Notes: a model not told the origin generated them from the sequence alone. A DNA stretch of 64,000 bases from RPQJ01 sp044226195 (GCA_044226195.1 JBGAHO010000005.1:1-64000); one strand, 5' to 3'; positions 8,578 to 18,119 are shown, numbered from the stretch's first letter. Numbers and translations are program-made.

Positions 8578-10491
8578 ATGGCCACGCCGCCGCTCATCGT
8601 CGAGAGCACCACGCGCTTCCTGAAGGCGCACGTGCCGTTCGCCACGATGGCGGCGCGCGACCTCGAGTTCTTCGCCGCGCGCGCGAGCCTCGCGTATTTT
8701 CCGGTCGGCGCCGTGATCGTCGATCCGGCCGACGGCATGGCGCGACACCTGTACGTCATCCAGCGCGGCCACGTGCGCGTGCGCAGCCTCACGGCCGCCG
8801 TCGACGACGAGGTGCGCGGCGCCGGGGAGTGCTTCCCGGTGGCGGCGCTCTCGGCCGGTGCACTCGGCACGCGGCGCTTCGAGGCCACCGAGGACGTCTT
8901 CTGCTACCAGCTGGCGCGCGAGGACTTCGACGAGTTGCGGCGACGCTCGCCGCCCTTCGCGGAGTTCTGCACGCAGGCCCTGGCCAGCGTCCTGCAGCAC
9001 TCGCTCGGCCAGATCCGCCAGCACTTCAGCCAGCGCGCCTCCGAACAGCAGAGTCTGCTCGAACCGCTCAAGGCCCTGGTCCGCCGGGCGCCCGTGTACT
9101 GCGCGGCGGGGACGCCCGTGCGCGCCGCGCTCGCGACGATGCGCGAGGAGGGCGTGCGCACCATCGCCGTGGTCGACGACGCCCAGCGCCCGCTGGGCAT
9201 CTTCACGCTGGTGGACCTGCGCGACCGTGTCGTATTGCCAGGTCGCGACCTCGCGACGCCGATCGCGGAGGTGATGAGCGCGCGTCCGGCCACGCTGGAT
9301 GAACTGGCCAGCGCGCAGGAAGGCCTCGCCCTCATGGCGACGCGCGGCTACCACCAGTTGCTGCTGACCCGCGACGGCCGTCTCTCGGGGGTCGTCTCCG
9401 AGCGCGACCTGTTCACGCTCCAGCGCGTCACCATGCGCCACGTGACACAGGCGATCGCGCAGGCGCGCGACCTCGCGGGGCTGCGGCGCGTCACGCGGGA
9501 CATCGATGCGCTCGCCGAGAACCTCGTCGCGCAGGGCGCGGCCGCCGAGCCGCTCACGCACACGCTCACGGCTCTCAACGACGCGCTCACGCACCGGCTG
9601 TTCGAGTTGATCGCGCCCGGCTTCAACCTCGCCGGCGTCGACTGGTGCTGGTTGTCCGTCGGCAGCGAAGGCCGGCGTGAGCAGACCGTGGCGACCGACC
9701 AGGACAATGCCATCGTGTTCGACTGCCCGGACGACGAGGTCGATGACGCGCGGGCCCGGTTGCTCGAGTTCGCCCGGGTGATGAACGATGCGCTGGCCGA
9801 GCTCGGCTTCCCGCTGTGCCCCGGCAACATCATGGCGCGCAACCCGGATTGCTGCCTGAGCGTGAAGGAGTGGCGCGACCGCTTCGCGGCCTGGATCCGC
9901 GAGCCGACGCCGCCGGCACTGCTCGCAGCGAACATCTATTTCGACTTCCGGCCGCTCTACGGCGACGCGCGGCTGGCGGAAGACCTGCGGCACTGGCTCA
10001 ACGGCGTCACGCCGGAAAACCGCCTGTTCCAGCGCATGCTGGTGGCCAACGCGCTGCAGGCGGAGCCGCCGCTCGGCTGGATCCGCACCTTCCGCACCGG
10101 CGAGGACGGCCACGGCGGCACGCTCGACCTCAAGACGCACGGGACGCGCATCTTCGTCGATGCGGCGCGCGCCTACGCGCTCGCGTTCGGCTTCAGCGAG
10201 ACCAACACGTCGCAGCGACTTCGCCTCGCCGGTCGGCACCTCAACCTGCCCGAGCAGGACACTGCCGCGGCCGTGGACGCCTACCACTTCCTGCAGATGC
10301 TGCGCCTGCGCGCACAGCGTGGCGCGCTCGAGGGCGAGCGGACCGCGGCCGGCGAGGGCGATGCCGGACGGCCGGTGCCCAATCGCATCGATCCCTACGC
10401 GCTCAACCAGCTCGACCAGCGCATGCTGCGCGAGGCGTTCCGGCAGGCCCGCGCCCTGCAGTCGCGCCTCGAGCAGACCGTCGGGCACTGA
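8578..10491 (+). CDS. cNMP-binding/CBS-pair/DUF294 nucleotidyltransferase-like signalling protein
   Basis: A cytoplasmic protein of 637 residues with three modules: a cyclic-nucleotide-binding-like domain (about 10-135), a CBS pair (about 165-285), and a GlnD-like nucleotidyltransferase (DUF294) with its C-terminal helical domain (about 300-630). The transferase motif GSEGRREQT is at 362-370, followed by DQDNAIVF at 374. Related proteins are commonly encoded next to SSS acetate symporters and a DnaQ-like exonuclease, as here, and are thought to control uptake. A 7-base gap separates it from the exonuclease. The nucleotide bound and the protein modified are unknown. Confidence 0.9.
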   Translation: MATPPLIVESTTRFLKAHVPFATMAARDLEFFAARASLAYFPVGAVIVDPADGMARHLYVIQRGHVRVRSLTAAVDDEVRGAGECFPVAALSAGALGTRRFEATEDVFCYQLAREDFDELRRRSPPFAEFCTQALASVLQHSLGQIRQHFSQRASEQQSLLEPLKALVRRAPVYCAAGTPVRAALATMREEGVRTIAVVDDAQRPLGIFTLVDLRDRVVLPGRDLATPIAEVMSARPATLDELASAQEGLALMATRGYHQLLLTRDGRLSGVVSERDLFTLQRVTMRHVTQAIAQARDLAGLRRVTRDIDALAENLVAQGAAAEPLTHTLTALNDALTHRLFELIAPGFNLAGVDWCWLSVGSEGRREQTVATDQDNAIVFDCPDDEVDDARARLLEFARVMNDALAELGFPLCPGNIMARNPDCCLSVKEWRDRFAAWIREPTPPALLAANIYFDFRPLYGDARLAEDLRHWLNGVTPENRLFQRMLVANALQAEPPLGWIRTFRTGEDGHGGTLDLKTHGTRIFVDAARAYALAFGFSETNTSQRLRLAGRHLNLPEQDTAAAVDAYHFLQMLRLRAQRGALEGERTAAGEGDAGRPVPNRIDPYALNQLDQRMLREAFRQARALQSRLEQTVGH

Positions 10492-10498
10492 GGTGGCG

Positions 10499-11215
10499 AT
10501 GCGGTGGCCCGGGCAGGGCTGGCTGGAGGCACGGCGCGCGCGGCGGGCGCTGCCGGCGCAGTCGCGCGAGCGTCTGCGGCGCGTGCGCCAGCAGTTCACC
10601 GAGCGCCCGGGTCTCGGCGAGCCGCTCGCCATCGCGCGCTTCGTGGCGCTCGACCTCGAGACGACCGGCCCCGACATGCACGCGGACCGCATCATCTCCA
10701 TCGGCGCCGTCGCCGTCACGGCGCGCGCCGTCCGTCACGACGACGCGTTCGAGGTGACGCTGCGACAGGAACGCTCGAGCGCCGTCGACAACATCCTCAT
10801 CCACCAGATCGGCGGCCAGCAGCAACTGGCCGGCGAGGAACCGGTCGAGGCGCTGGTGCGCTGCCTGGAGTTCATCGGCGATTCGCGCGTCGTCGCGTTC
10901 CGCGCCGAGTTCGACGCCACCGTCTTCCGTCGCGAAGTGCGCCAGCGGCTCGGCCTGCGCGCCTGGCCGCGCTTCATGGATCTCGCCGTGCTGCTGCCGG
11001 CGCTGTTCCCGAAGACCGACAACGACACGCTCGACGACTGGACGCGGCACTTCGGCCTGCCGCCGATCGGGCGCCACCACGCGATCGCGGACGCCTACGC
11101 GAGCGCGCAGCTGCTGCTGCTGGCCCTGGAGGCCGCGGGCCGCCAGGGCATCGAGACGGCGTCGGACCTGCGCGACATGGAGCGCGCCCAGCGCTGGCTG
11201 GGCCGCCGCCGCTAG
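10499..11215 (+). CDS. DnaQ-like 3'-5' exonuclease
   Basis: A protein of about 238 residues with the DEDDh exonuclease fold: Exo I is FVALDLETTGPDMHADRIISIG near residue 45, Exo II lies around VVAFRAEFDATVFRREV near 125, and the Exo III block is GRHHAIADAYASAQLLL near 195. It lacks any polymerase or UvrC part and is not the replicative epsilon subunit. ATG at 10499 or GTG at 10493 could start it; both lie just after the stop of the DUF294 gene, so the two are co-transcribed. A role in RNA or nucleotide turnover linked to the signalling protein is inference. Confidence 0.88.
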   Translation: MRWPGQGWLEARRARRALPAQSRERLRRVRQQFTERPGLGEPLAIARFVALDLETTGPDMHADRIISIGAVAVTARAVRHDDAFEVTLRQERSSAVDNILIHQIGGQQQLAGEEPVEALVRCLEFIGDSRVVAFRAEFDATVFRREVRQRLGLRAWPRFMDLAVLLPALFPKTDNDTLDDWTRHFGLPPIGRHHAIADAYASAQLLLLALEAAGRQGIETASDLRDMERAQRWLGRRR

Positions 11216-11270
11216 GAATGGCGTAGAATTCCGCCTCCGGCCCGGCCCCTGCCGGGGCAGAGGAAGACGC

Positions 11271-12323
11271 GTGCAAGCCCAGGAAATCTATCGCGACCTG
11301 CAGAAGCACCTCGGGGACGTCATGCCCGACGCCGAACTGCTGCTCAAGGCGGAAGTGGCGGCCGACGTCCTGCGCCTGAAGGTGGAGCGCGATGCGGTCA
11401 TTCTCGGCCACAACTACATGGAGCCGGCGCTGTTCCACACGGTGCCGGATTTCCGCGGCGATTCCCTGGAGCTGAGCCGCCGCGCGGCGGAGACGGACAA
11501 GGCCGTCATCGTCTTCTGCGGCGTGCGTTTCATGGCCGAGACCGCGAAGATCCTCAACCCGACCAAGACCGTGCTGCTGCCGACGCACAAGGGCGGCTGC
11601 TCGCTGGCCGAGAGCATCACGGCCGCGGACGTGCGGGCGCTGCGCGCGGCCTACCCGGGCGTGCCGATCGTCACCTACATCAACACCTACGCCGACGTGA
11701 AGGCGGAGTGCGACATCTGCTGCACCTCGGGCAACGCGGTCGCGGTGGTCGAGTCCCTGAAGTCGGACACGGTGATCTTCCTGCCGGACGAGTTCCTGGC
11801 CCGCAACGTGGCGCGCGAGACCGGCCGCCACGTCATCGTGCCGAGCGTGCTGTCGAAGGCCGCCGCGCCGGCGAGCACCGAGGTCGAGCAGGTCATGGTG
11901 GCGTGGAAGGGACGCTGCGAGGTGCACGAGCTGTTCAGCCCGGAGGACATCGACGCCGCGCGCAAGCAGTTCCCCGACGTGTTCATCCTCGCGCATCCCG
12001 AGTGCAGCCCGGAGGTGGTGGCCAAGGCCGACTTCTCCGGCAGCACCACGGCGATGATCAAGGCGGTGGAGAAGTCGAAGGCGAAGCGCTACCTGCTGCT
12101 CACCGAGTGCTCGATGGGCGACAACATCGTCGCCGCCAATCCCGAGAAGGAAATGCTGCGCCTGTGCAGCCACCGCTGTCCGCACATGGGCGAGATCACG
12201 CTCGAGCAGACGCGCGACTCGCTGCAGCACCTGCGGTGGCAGATCGACGTGCCGGAGGACATCCGGGTGCGCGCGCTGCGCTCCGTCGAGCGCATGCTGG
12301 CCGTGGGCCCGAGGGTCGATTGA
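11271..12323 (+). CDS. nadA: quinolinate synthase
   Basis: This 350-residue protein condenses iminoaspartate with DHAP to quinolinate in NAD synthesis and uses a [4Fe-4S] cluster. Signatures visible are VILGHNYMEPALFH near residue 45, AETAKILNPTKTVLLP, the cysteine-bearing KAECDICCTSGNAV near 145, AHPECSPEVV near 240, and LCSHRCPHMG near 305. The start is GTG at 11271 with AGGAAGA 7 bases upstream. Its stop overlaps the nadB start by 4 bases. The DHAP substrate ties it to the triose-phosphate pool served by other genes in this window. Confidence 0.95.
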   Translation: MQAQEIYRDLQKHLGDVMPDAELLLKAEVAADVLRLKVERDAVILGHNYMEPALFHTVPDFRGDSLELSRRAAETDKAVIVFCGVRFMAETAKILNPTKTVLLPTHKGGCSLAESITAADVRALRAAYPGVPIVTYINTYADVKAECDICCTSGNAVAVVESLKSDTVIFLPDEFLARNVARETGRHVIVPSVLSKAAAPASTEVEQVMVAWKGRCEVHELFSPEDIDAARKQFPDVFILAHPECSPEVVAKADFSGSTTAMIKAVEKSKAKRYLLLTECSMGDNIVAANPEKEMLRLCSHRCPHMGEITLEQTRDSLQHLRWQIDVPEDIRVRALRSVERMLAVGPRVD

Positions 12324-13888
12324 GCGAGCCGGTCGAGAGCGACGTCCTCGTCCTCGGCTGCGGCATCGCCGGCGGCACGGCGGCGCTCGAACTCGCGGAG
12401 GCCGGGCTCGACGTCGTCATCGTCACGCGGGCCGCCCAGCCGGAGGAGTCGAACACCTACTGGGCGCAGGGCGGCATCATCTACACGGCGCCCGATGACT
12501 CGCCCGACCTGCTGGCGCGGGACATCGAGAACGCCGGCGCCGGCATCTGCCGTCCGCAGGCGGTGCAGATCCTGGCGCGCGAAGGCCCGCCGCTGGTCAA
12601 GTCGCTGCTGCTCGACCGGCTGAAGGTGCCGTTCGACCGCCAGCCGGACGGCACGCTGGCGCTCGGCCGCGAAGGCGGGCACTCGCTGCCGCGCATCCTG
12701 CATGCCACGGATGCGACCGGGCGCGCCATCGAGAGTGCCCTGATCGCGGCGCTGCGCGCGCACCCGCGCGTGCGGTTCCTCACCGGCTACAGCGCCGTCG
12801 ACCTGCTCACGCCCGCGCACCACGGCCAGGACCGCCGTGCGATCTACGATCCGCTCTCCTGCGTCGGTGCCTACGTGCTCGAGCAGGCCACGGGCCGGAT
12901 CGTGCGCTGCTACGCGCGCGCGACGGTGCTCGCCACGGGCGGGCTCGGCCAGATCTTCCTGCGCACGACCAATCCGCACGGCTCGCGCGGCGACGGTCTC
13001 GCGATGGCCTATCGCGCCGGCGCGCGCGTGATCAACACCGAGTACATCCAGTTCCACCCGACCGCGTTCTATCACCGCAATGCGCCGTGCTTCCTGATCA
13101 CGGAAGCGGTGCGCGGCGCCGGCGCGCGGCTGGTCGGCGAGGACGGCGTGCCGTTCATGGATCGCTACGATCCGAAGTGGAAGGATCTCGCGCCGCGCGA
13201 CGTGGTCGCGCGCAGCATCCTCGCCGAGATGCTGCGGCGGGACGAGCCCAACGTCTACCTCGACCTGCGTTCCTACATCCCGGCCGAGCGGATCCGCGCG
13301 GAGTTCCCGCAGATGGTGAGGGGATGCCTGGAATACGGCATCGACATCACGCGCGACCTGCTGCCCGTCGTGCCCGCGGCGCACTACTCGTGCGGCGGCG
13401 TCTGGGTCGACGAGCACGGGCTCAGCACCGTGCAGCGCCTGTACGCGATCGGCGAGGTCTCCTGCACCGGACTGCACGGCGCCAACCGGCTGGCGAGCAC
13501 GTCGCTGCTCGAGGGGCTCGTCTGGGGGCATCGCTCGGCCCGCCACATCGTGGCGACGTTGCCGCCGCGTGACGGCCTGCACTTCGACGAGATCCCGCGG
13601 TGGAAGGCGACGGGCATCGAGACGCCCGACCCGGCGCTGATCCTGCAGGACATGGTGTCGCTCAAGCACATCATGTGGAACTACGTCGGTCTGGTGCGCA
13701 CCAGCCGACGCCTCGCGCGCGCGATCCGCGACCTGCGCAACCTCGAAGTCGAGGTCGAGCGTTTCTACCGGCGCGCGGCGATGACGGACGACCTGATCGG
13801 ACTGCGCAATGCGGTGCGGGTCGCGCTGATCGTGACGCTCGCGGCCTGGGAAAACCCGGAGAGCCGCGGCTGCCACTACCGCGAATAG
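12320..13888 (+). CDS. nadB: L-aspartate oxidase
   Basis: The 522-residue FAD enzyme of the succinate-dehydrogenase flavoprotein family makes iminoaspartate for NadA. It has the dinucleotide-binding motif VLVLGCGIAGGTAALELAE at the N-terminus, then NTYWAQGGIIY, the HATDATGRAIE loop, LATGGLGQIF, EYIQFHPTAFYH, and the C-terminal YSCGGVWVDEHG and GLHGANRLASTSLLEG flavin contacts. The best start is TTG at 12320, which overlaps the nadA stop as TTGA; there is no ATG or GTG before the FAD motif. Translational coupling of nadA and nadB is likely. Confidence 0.95.
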   Translation: MSEPVESDVLVLGCGIAGGTAALELAEAGLDVVIVTRAAQPEESNTYWAQGGIIYTAPDDSPDLLARDIENAGAGICRPQAVQILAREGPPLVKSLLLDRLKVPFDRQPDGTLALGREGGHSLPRILHATDATGRAIESALIAALRAHPRVRFLTGYSAVDLLTPAHHGQDRRAIYDPLSCVGAYVLEQATGRIVRCYARATVLATGGLGQIFLRTTNPHGSRGDGLAMAYRAGARVINTEYIQFHPTAFYHRNAPCFLITEAVRGAGARLVGEDGVPFMDRYDPKWKDLAPRDVVARSILAEMLRRDEPNVYLDLRSYIPAERIRAEFPQMVRGCLEYGIDITRDLLPVVPAAHYSCGGVWVDEHGLSTVQRLYAIGEVSCTGLHGANRLASTSLLEGLVWGHRSARHIVATLPPRDGLHFDEIPRWKATGIETPDPALILQDMVSLKHIMWNYVGLVRTSRRLARAIRDLRNLEVEVERFYRRAAMTDDLIGLRNAVRVALIVTLAAWENPESRGCHYRE

Positions 13889-13896
13889 GGGGGAGC

Positions 13897-15732
13897 ATGA
13901 AGCGACTGTTCAAGGGCCTCGCCTGGGGCCTGCTCGGGCTCGTCATCGTCGCGGCGTACCCGGCCTACCGGCTGGTCTGGGGTCACCCGTTCACCATCAA
14001 CCAGCTCGCGAACCGCCAGGCGATCGCCTTCCTGGTGAAGAACCCGGAGATTCTCACCACCATCGGGGCGATCGACGGCACCGTGCTCGACTTCCATTCG
14101 GGCAAGCTCGCGGCCGTGGGGGTCGCCAAGCGGGACGAGGACATCGCCTGGGCCGAGCAGGCCATCACCGAGGTGAAGGAGTTCGATCGCGCGCGACTCT
14201 CGCCGCAGGAGCAGATCACCTACGACATCCTGCTCGATTTCTACGGGCAGGCGGTCGCCACCAAGCCGTTCCCGTGGCTGTCTTCGGAGGGTCTCTACCC
14301 GATCAGCCCGATGTTCGGCACGCAGGTGCAGCTCGCGAGCTTCCTGCAGAGCCAGCACGTGATCAAGAACGCCAAGACCGCGCGCAATTACGTGGCGCGG
14401 CTGCACGCGATGGGCGGCAAGCTCGACGCGCTCACGGCCGAGATGCAGCGCCAGTCGGGCCTCGGCGTGGTGCTGCCGCCTGCGCTGCTCGAGAAGTCGC
14501 TGGTGGTCATCAACGACACGATTGCGGCCAGACCCGCGGACAACGCGCTGGTCACGAGTTTCGTCGAGCGGATGAACGAGGCGAAGTTCGACGCGACCGA
14601 GCGCGACGGCTATCGCGACCAGGCCGTCGCGGCGCTCGAAGCCGACGTGTATCCCGCGTACCAGCGCATGGCGGCGGCGCTCGTGGCGCAGCGGCCCCGG
14701 TCCGCCGGGACGGCTGACGGCGTGGGCCGGTTGCCCGACGGCGCGGCGTTCTACCAGTCCGCGCTCCGGGAGTTCACCACCACCGACTACACGCCGGAGC
14801 GCGTGCACCAGATGGGTCTCGACGAGGTGGCGCGCATCACGGCCGAGATGGACGCGCTGCTGAAGCGCGTGGGCCGCGCCGACGGCACGGTCGCCGAGCG
14901 CATGAGCGCCCTCGGCAAGGATCCGCAGTACCTCTATGCCAACGACGATGCCGGCCGCAAGCAGGCGCTCGCGCGCTACCAGCAGATCCTCGACGAGGTC
15001 GCGGCGCGCATGCCGGAGTATTTCCGCACCATCCCGCAGGGGCACCTGCAGGTCGTGCGCGTGCCGGTGGCCTCCGAGAAGGGTACGTCCGGCGCCTACT
15101 ACGAGCCGGCGGCGATGGACGGATCGCGCCCCGGGCGCTTCTTCGCCAACCTGCGCGACATGAGCGAGACCCCGCAGTGGGGCATGAAGACGCTCGCGTA
15201 CCACGAGGGCATTCCCGGCCACCACTTCCAGATCGACATGGCGCACGGGCTGAAGGACATGCCGTTCATCCGCCAGCAGCCGATCTACACCGCCTACGTG
15301 GAAGGCTGGGCGCTGTACGCCGAGCGGCTCGCCGCCGAGATCGGCATGTACCGCGACGATCCCCTCGGCGATCTCGGGCGCCTGCAGGCTGAATTGCTGC
15401 GCGCGGCCCGTCTCGTGGTGGACACGGGCCTGCACGCCAAGGGCTGGAGCCGGCAGCAGGGCATCGACTACATGGTGTCGACCACCGGCATCGCCGAGAG
15501 CGACGTCACCTCGGAAGTGGAGCGCTACATGGCGCTGCCCGGCCAGGCCTGCGCGTACAAGGTGGGCCAGCTCAAGATCCTCGAACTGCGCGAGAAGGCG
15601 CGCGCGGCGCTGGGAACGAAATTCAAGCTGAAGGACTTCCACACCGTCGTGCTCGAGAACGGCGCGGTGCCGCTCACCGAGCTCGAGGCGATCGTCGACG
15701 CGTGGATCGCCCGCGGCGGCGGCGCCGCGTGA
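13897..15732 (+). CDS. DUF885 family membrane-anchored hydrolase
   Basis: A 611-residue protein with one N-terminal hydrophobic anchor (LAWGLLGLVIVAAYPAYRLV) and a large extracytoplasmic DUF885 domain. The metal-site motif YHEGIPGHHFQ is near residue 435, followed by YVEGWALYAERL near 470, the arrangement known from this M32-like metallopeptidase group. Such proteins are lipoprotein or membrane-bound zinc hydrolases of largely unknown substrate. It begins 8 bases after nadB with GGGGGG as ribosome site, so it may be co-transcribed with the NAD genes; no functional link is obvious. Confidence 0.88.
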   Translation: MKRLFKGLAWGLLGLVIVAAYPAYRLVWGHPFTINQLANRQAIAFLVKNPEILTTIGAIDGTVLDFHSGKLAAVGVAKRDEDIAWAEQAITEVKEFDRARLSPQEQITYDILLDFYGQAVATKPFPWLSSEGLYPISPMFGTQVQLASFLQSQHVIKNAKTARNYVARLHAMGGKLDALTAEMQRQSGLGVVLPPALLEKSLVVINDTIAARPADNALVTSFVERMNEAKFDATERDGYRDQAVAALEADVYPAYQRMAAALVAQRPRSAGTADGVGRLPDGAAFYQSALREFTTTDYTPERVHQMGLDEVARITAEMDALLKRVGRADGTVAERMSALGKDPQYLYANDDAGRKQALARYQQILDEVAARMPEYFRTIPQGHLQVVRVPVASEKGTSGAYYEPAAMDGSRPGRFFANLRDMSETPQWGMKTLAYHEGIPGHHFQIDMAHGLKDMPFIRQQPIYTAYVEGWALYAERLAAEIGMYRDDPLGDLGRLQAELLRAARLVVDTGLHAKGWSRQQGIDYMVSTTGIAESDVTSEVERYMALPGQACAYKVGQLKILELREKARAALGTKFKLKDFHTVVLENGAVPLTELEAIVDAWIARGGGAA

Positions 15733-16094
15733 GCGGGATCCTGCGCGGGGCCCCGCCCGTCGAGCGCTTCGGGGTGTTCGATGTACAGCAGGTCACGCGT
15801 GGCACGGCGCTCGAATCGCAGGTGGCCGCCGACCTGGTGCGCATCGCGGCACACAGCACGTCCGAGGTGCACCGGCACAACCGCGCCGAGACGGTGATCC
15901 ATGTCCTGCGTGGCGCAGGACGCGCGCGCGTGGGCGATGCCTGGTTCGACGTGCAGGCCGGCGACCGCGTGCTGATCGGGCGCGGCGAGTACCACGGGTT
16001 CGTCACCGGCGAACAGGCGCTGGAATTCCTGTCGGTGCAGAGTCCGCCGATCCTCGACGAGGCGAGCGGACGGCTCGATCTCGAGCCGCTCTGA
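15729..16094 (+). CDS. cupin domain protein
   Basis: This is a 121-residue single-domain cupin. Cupin motif 1 is seen as HSTSEVHRHNRAETVIHVLRG and motif 2 as VQAGDRVLIGRGEYHGFVTG, giving the His/His/Glu/His metal-site pattern. GTG at 15729 overlaps the DUF885 stop as GTGA, which decides the start against an in-frame ATG 27 bases earlier. Small cupins of this kind may be enzymes or ligand sensors; the substrate is unknown. Confidence 0.85.
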   Translation: MSGILRGAPPVERFGVFDVQQVTRGTALESQVAADLVRIAAHSTSEVHRHNRAETVIHVLRGAGRARVGDAWFDVQAGDRVLIGRGEYHGFVTGEQALEFLSVQSPPILDEASGRLDLEPL

Positions 16095-16100
16095 CGCGTG

Positions 16101-16625
16101 CTACGGGGCTGGCCGCCCCGCGAGCGCGGCGAAGCCGCCGAACTGCTGCCCGATCACCTGGTCGACGATGGGCGCGAGCGTCTCGAAGGCGTGCGATGCG
16201 TCGCCGCTCACGCGGTAGGTGACGATCGCCTGCGTGCCGCCGCCCTGCGGAGCGAGCGTCACGCTCAGCACCGCGCTCACCGCCATCTCCTGCAGCGGCC
16301 CGAGCGCGCCCGCGAAACGCAGCAGTTGCCCGGGGCGGCTCTGCACGACGCGCCCGTGTTCCGCAGTGCCGCCGCTCCAGCGCTCGCAGAAGCAACCGCC
16401 TGCCTCCGGATCGAGGCTCAGATGCGCGGCGTCGCCCGACCAGGTGTGGTCGCGCGGCCACCAGCGCTCGGGATGCACGAGCACCTGCCAGGCCGCGTCC
16501 GGGGCCGCGGCGAGCTGGAAGGTGTGCCGCACCGTGAAACCGCTCGCGGAGACCTGCGCGAGTTCCGCCCGCGCGAGGCCGGGCAGGGCGGTCAACAGGG
16601 CGAGCAGGACCCATGACCGGCGCAC
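16101..16625 (-). CDS. secreted SRPBCC (START/Bet v1-like) protein
   Basis: A 174-residue protein with a signal peptide (SWVLLALLTALPGLARA) and an SRPBCC-type fold suggested by RHTFQLAAAPDAAWQVLVHPERWWP and the C-terminal helix HAFETLAPIVDQVIGQQFGGFAALA. These hydrophobic-pocket proteins bind lipids or aromatic ligands; periplasmic members are uncharacterised. The start is GTG at 16625, one base after the permease stop, so the two genes form a pair. It converges on the cupin gene with only 6 bases between the stops. Confidence 0.8.
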   Translation of the reverse strand: MRRSWVLLALLTALPGLARAELAQVSASGFTVRHTFQLAAAPDAAWQVLVHPERWWPRDHTWSGDAAHLSLDPEAGGCFCERWSGGTAEHGRVVQSRPGQLLRFAGALGPLQEMAVSAVLSVTLAPQGGGTQAIVTYRVSGDASHAFETLAPIVDQVIGQQFGGFAALAGRPAP

Positions 16626-16626
16626 C

Positions 16627-17991
16627 TCAGCGACCCCTGCGCAGCAAGACGTAGGCGACGATCGTCACCAGCACCAGCACGAGCGTGGTGTAGAACTGGC
16701 TCGCGAGTTCCGGTGTCAGCATCATCGCCACCGGCACCGCGACCAGTCCCGCGATGGCGAGATACGTCAGCCACGGGAACAGCCACACCTTGACCGCCTG
16801 GTGCTCGGTGGCCGGGTAGGCGCGGCGCAGCCGGATGTGCGCGAACGCGGTCATCAGGTACAGGAACACGATGATCGTGCCGATCGCGTTCACGAGGAAG
16901 GCGAAGACCACCTGCGGCGAGATCGTCGCGACGACGACACCGACCACGCCCGCCAGGCCGCCGATGTAGATCGAGCGCGCCGGCACGCGCCGCGCGTTCA
17001 CCTCGACCAGCCAGCGGGGCGCGTCGCCCTTGTCGGCCAGGACGTACAGCACGCGCGACGACACGTAGACCGCCGAGTTGAGGCACGACAGCACGGCCGT
17101 CAGGATGATGACGCTCATCGCCGTGCTGCCCCAGCCGAAGCCCATCGTGGTGAGTGCCTTGGTGAACGGCGACTCGCCGGGCGTCACGTCGGTCCAGGGC
17201 ACCACGCACACGATCAGGAACACGGACGCCACGTAGAAGAGCAGCAGGCGCCAGGCGATCGACGTGCCCATCTTCACGATGGCCTTGGAGGGTTCCTTCG
17301 ATTCGGCGGCGGCGACCGTGGTGATCTCCGAGCCGGTGATCGAGAAGAACACGGTGGTCACCGCCGCGAACACCGGTGTCAGGCCCTTCGGCGCGAAGCC
17401 GCCGTGCGCGGTGAGGTTCGACAGCGTGGAGCCGGCGGGCGAGGTGAAGCCGAGCGCCCAGGCGGCCGCGATCACGATGAAGGCGAGGATGGCGCCGACC
17501 TTGATCGAGGAGAACCAGAACTCGAACTCGCCGTACGAGCGCGCCGACATCAGGTTGACCGCGGTCATGATGCCCATCAGCACGATGCCGATCTGCCAGA
17601 TCGGCAACGGCAGCCAGTGCTGGATGATCTGCGCGCCCGCGATGGCCTCGATCGGCACCACGATGATCCAGAAGTACCAGTAGATCCAGCCGGCGACGAA
17701 ACCCGCGCCGTTGCCGAGGCCGTGGCGCGTGAACTCGGTGTAGGAGCGGATGCCGGGATGGGCGACGGCCATCTCGCCGAGCATGCGCATGATCAGGAAC
17801 ACGAGCGCGCCCGCGAGCACGTAGGAAAAGATCACGGCCGGACCGGCAGCCTGGATCGCGGCGCTGCTGCCGACGAAGAGGCCCGCGCCGATCACGCCGC
17901 CGATGGTGATCATCGTGACGTGGCGGCTCTCGAGGGAGCGGCTGAGTTCGTGGTCGGACGGCGCGGCGGCCGCGGTCGTGGCGTCGGTCAA
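16627..17991 (-). CDS. amino acid permease (GABA permease-like, AAT family)
   Basis: The 454-residue protein has 12 predicted transmembrane helices. Its N-terminal block MITIGGVIGAGLFVGSSAAI, YVLAGALVFLIMRMLGEMAV, and SFxEYxR-like SYTEFTRHGLG are standard for the APC superfamily AAT family. Bacterial members of this type carry GABA, proline, asparagine and similar amino acids. The ITGSEITTVAAAESKEPSKAI stretch around residue 230 resembles GabP/AnsP-type carriers. The exact amino acid cannot be assigned. It lies directly upstream of the SRPBCC gene. Confidence 0.9.
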   Translation of the reverse strand: MTDATTAAAAPSDHELSRSLESRHVTMITIGGVIGAGLFVGSSAAIQAAGPAVIFSYVLAGALVFLIMRMLGEMAVAHPGIRSYTEFTRHGLGNGAGFVAGWIYWYFWIIVVPIEAIAGAQIIQHWLPLPIWQIGIVLMGIMTAVNLMSARSYGEFEFWFSSIKVGAILAFIVIAAAWALGFTSPAGSTLSNLTAHGGFAPKGLTPVFAAVTTVFFSITGSEITTVAAAESKEPSKAIVKMGTSIAWRLLLFYVASVFLIVCVVPWTDVTPGESPFTKALTTMGFGWGSTAMSVIILTAVLSCLNSAVYVSSRVLYVLADKGDAPRWLVEVNARRVPARSIYIGGLAGVVGVVVATISPQVVFAFLVNAIGTIIVFLYLMTAFAHIRLRRAYPATEHQAVKVWLFPWLTYLAIAGLVAVPVAMMLTPELASQFYTTLVLVLVTIVAYVLLRRGR

Positions 17992-18040
17992 GGGGCTCCC
18001 CCGTCGTTCTGGCTACGGGGCCCTAGATACACGAAAAATC

Positions 18041-18119
18041 GGGGACATTCCTCTTTTTCGCGCAGCCCCGAGACCCGGGGGCGCGCTCGTCCCCGGATCG
18101 GAAAAAGAGGAATGTCCCC
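18041..18119. repeat. REP-like element: perfect 19-bp inverted repeat
   Basis: The arm at 18041-18059 (GGGGACATTCCTCTTTTTC) is the exact reverse complement of 18101-18119, with a 41-base GC-rich centre that could form an inner imperfect hairpin. The right arm overlaps the stop codon of the acyltransferase. A single related arm occurs again at 50515. Paired short palindromes of this type are typical of REP/BIME units moved by RAYT transposases; none is encoded in the window. Confidence 0.8.

Noticed and set aside
10160..10498. N-terminal extension of the exonuclease
   Set aside because: It overlaps the DUF294 gene in another frame and is Arg/Ser-rich without family similarity.
8284..10719. 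An 811-codon minus-strand open frame
   Set aside because: It is a mirror of the CNB/CBS/DUF294 gene in high-GC DNA, with low-complexity composition and no motifs.
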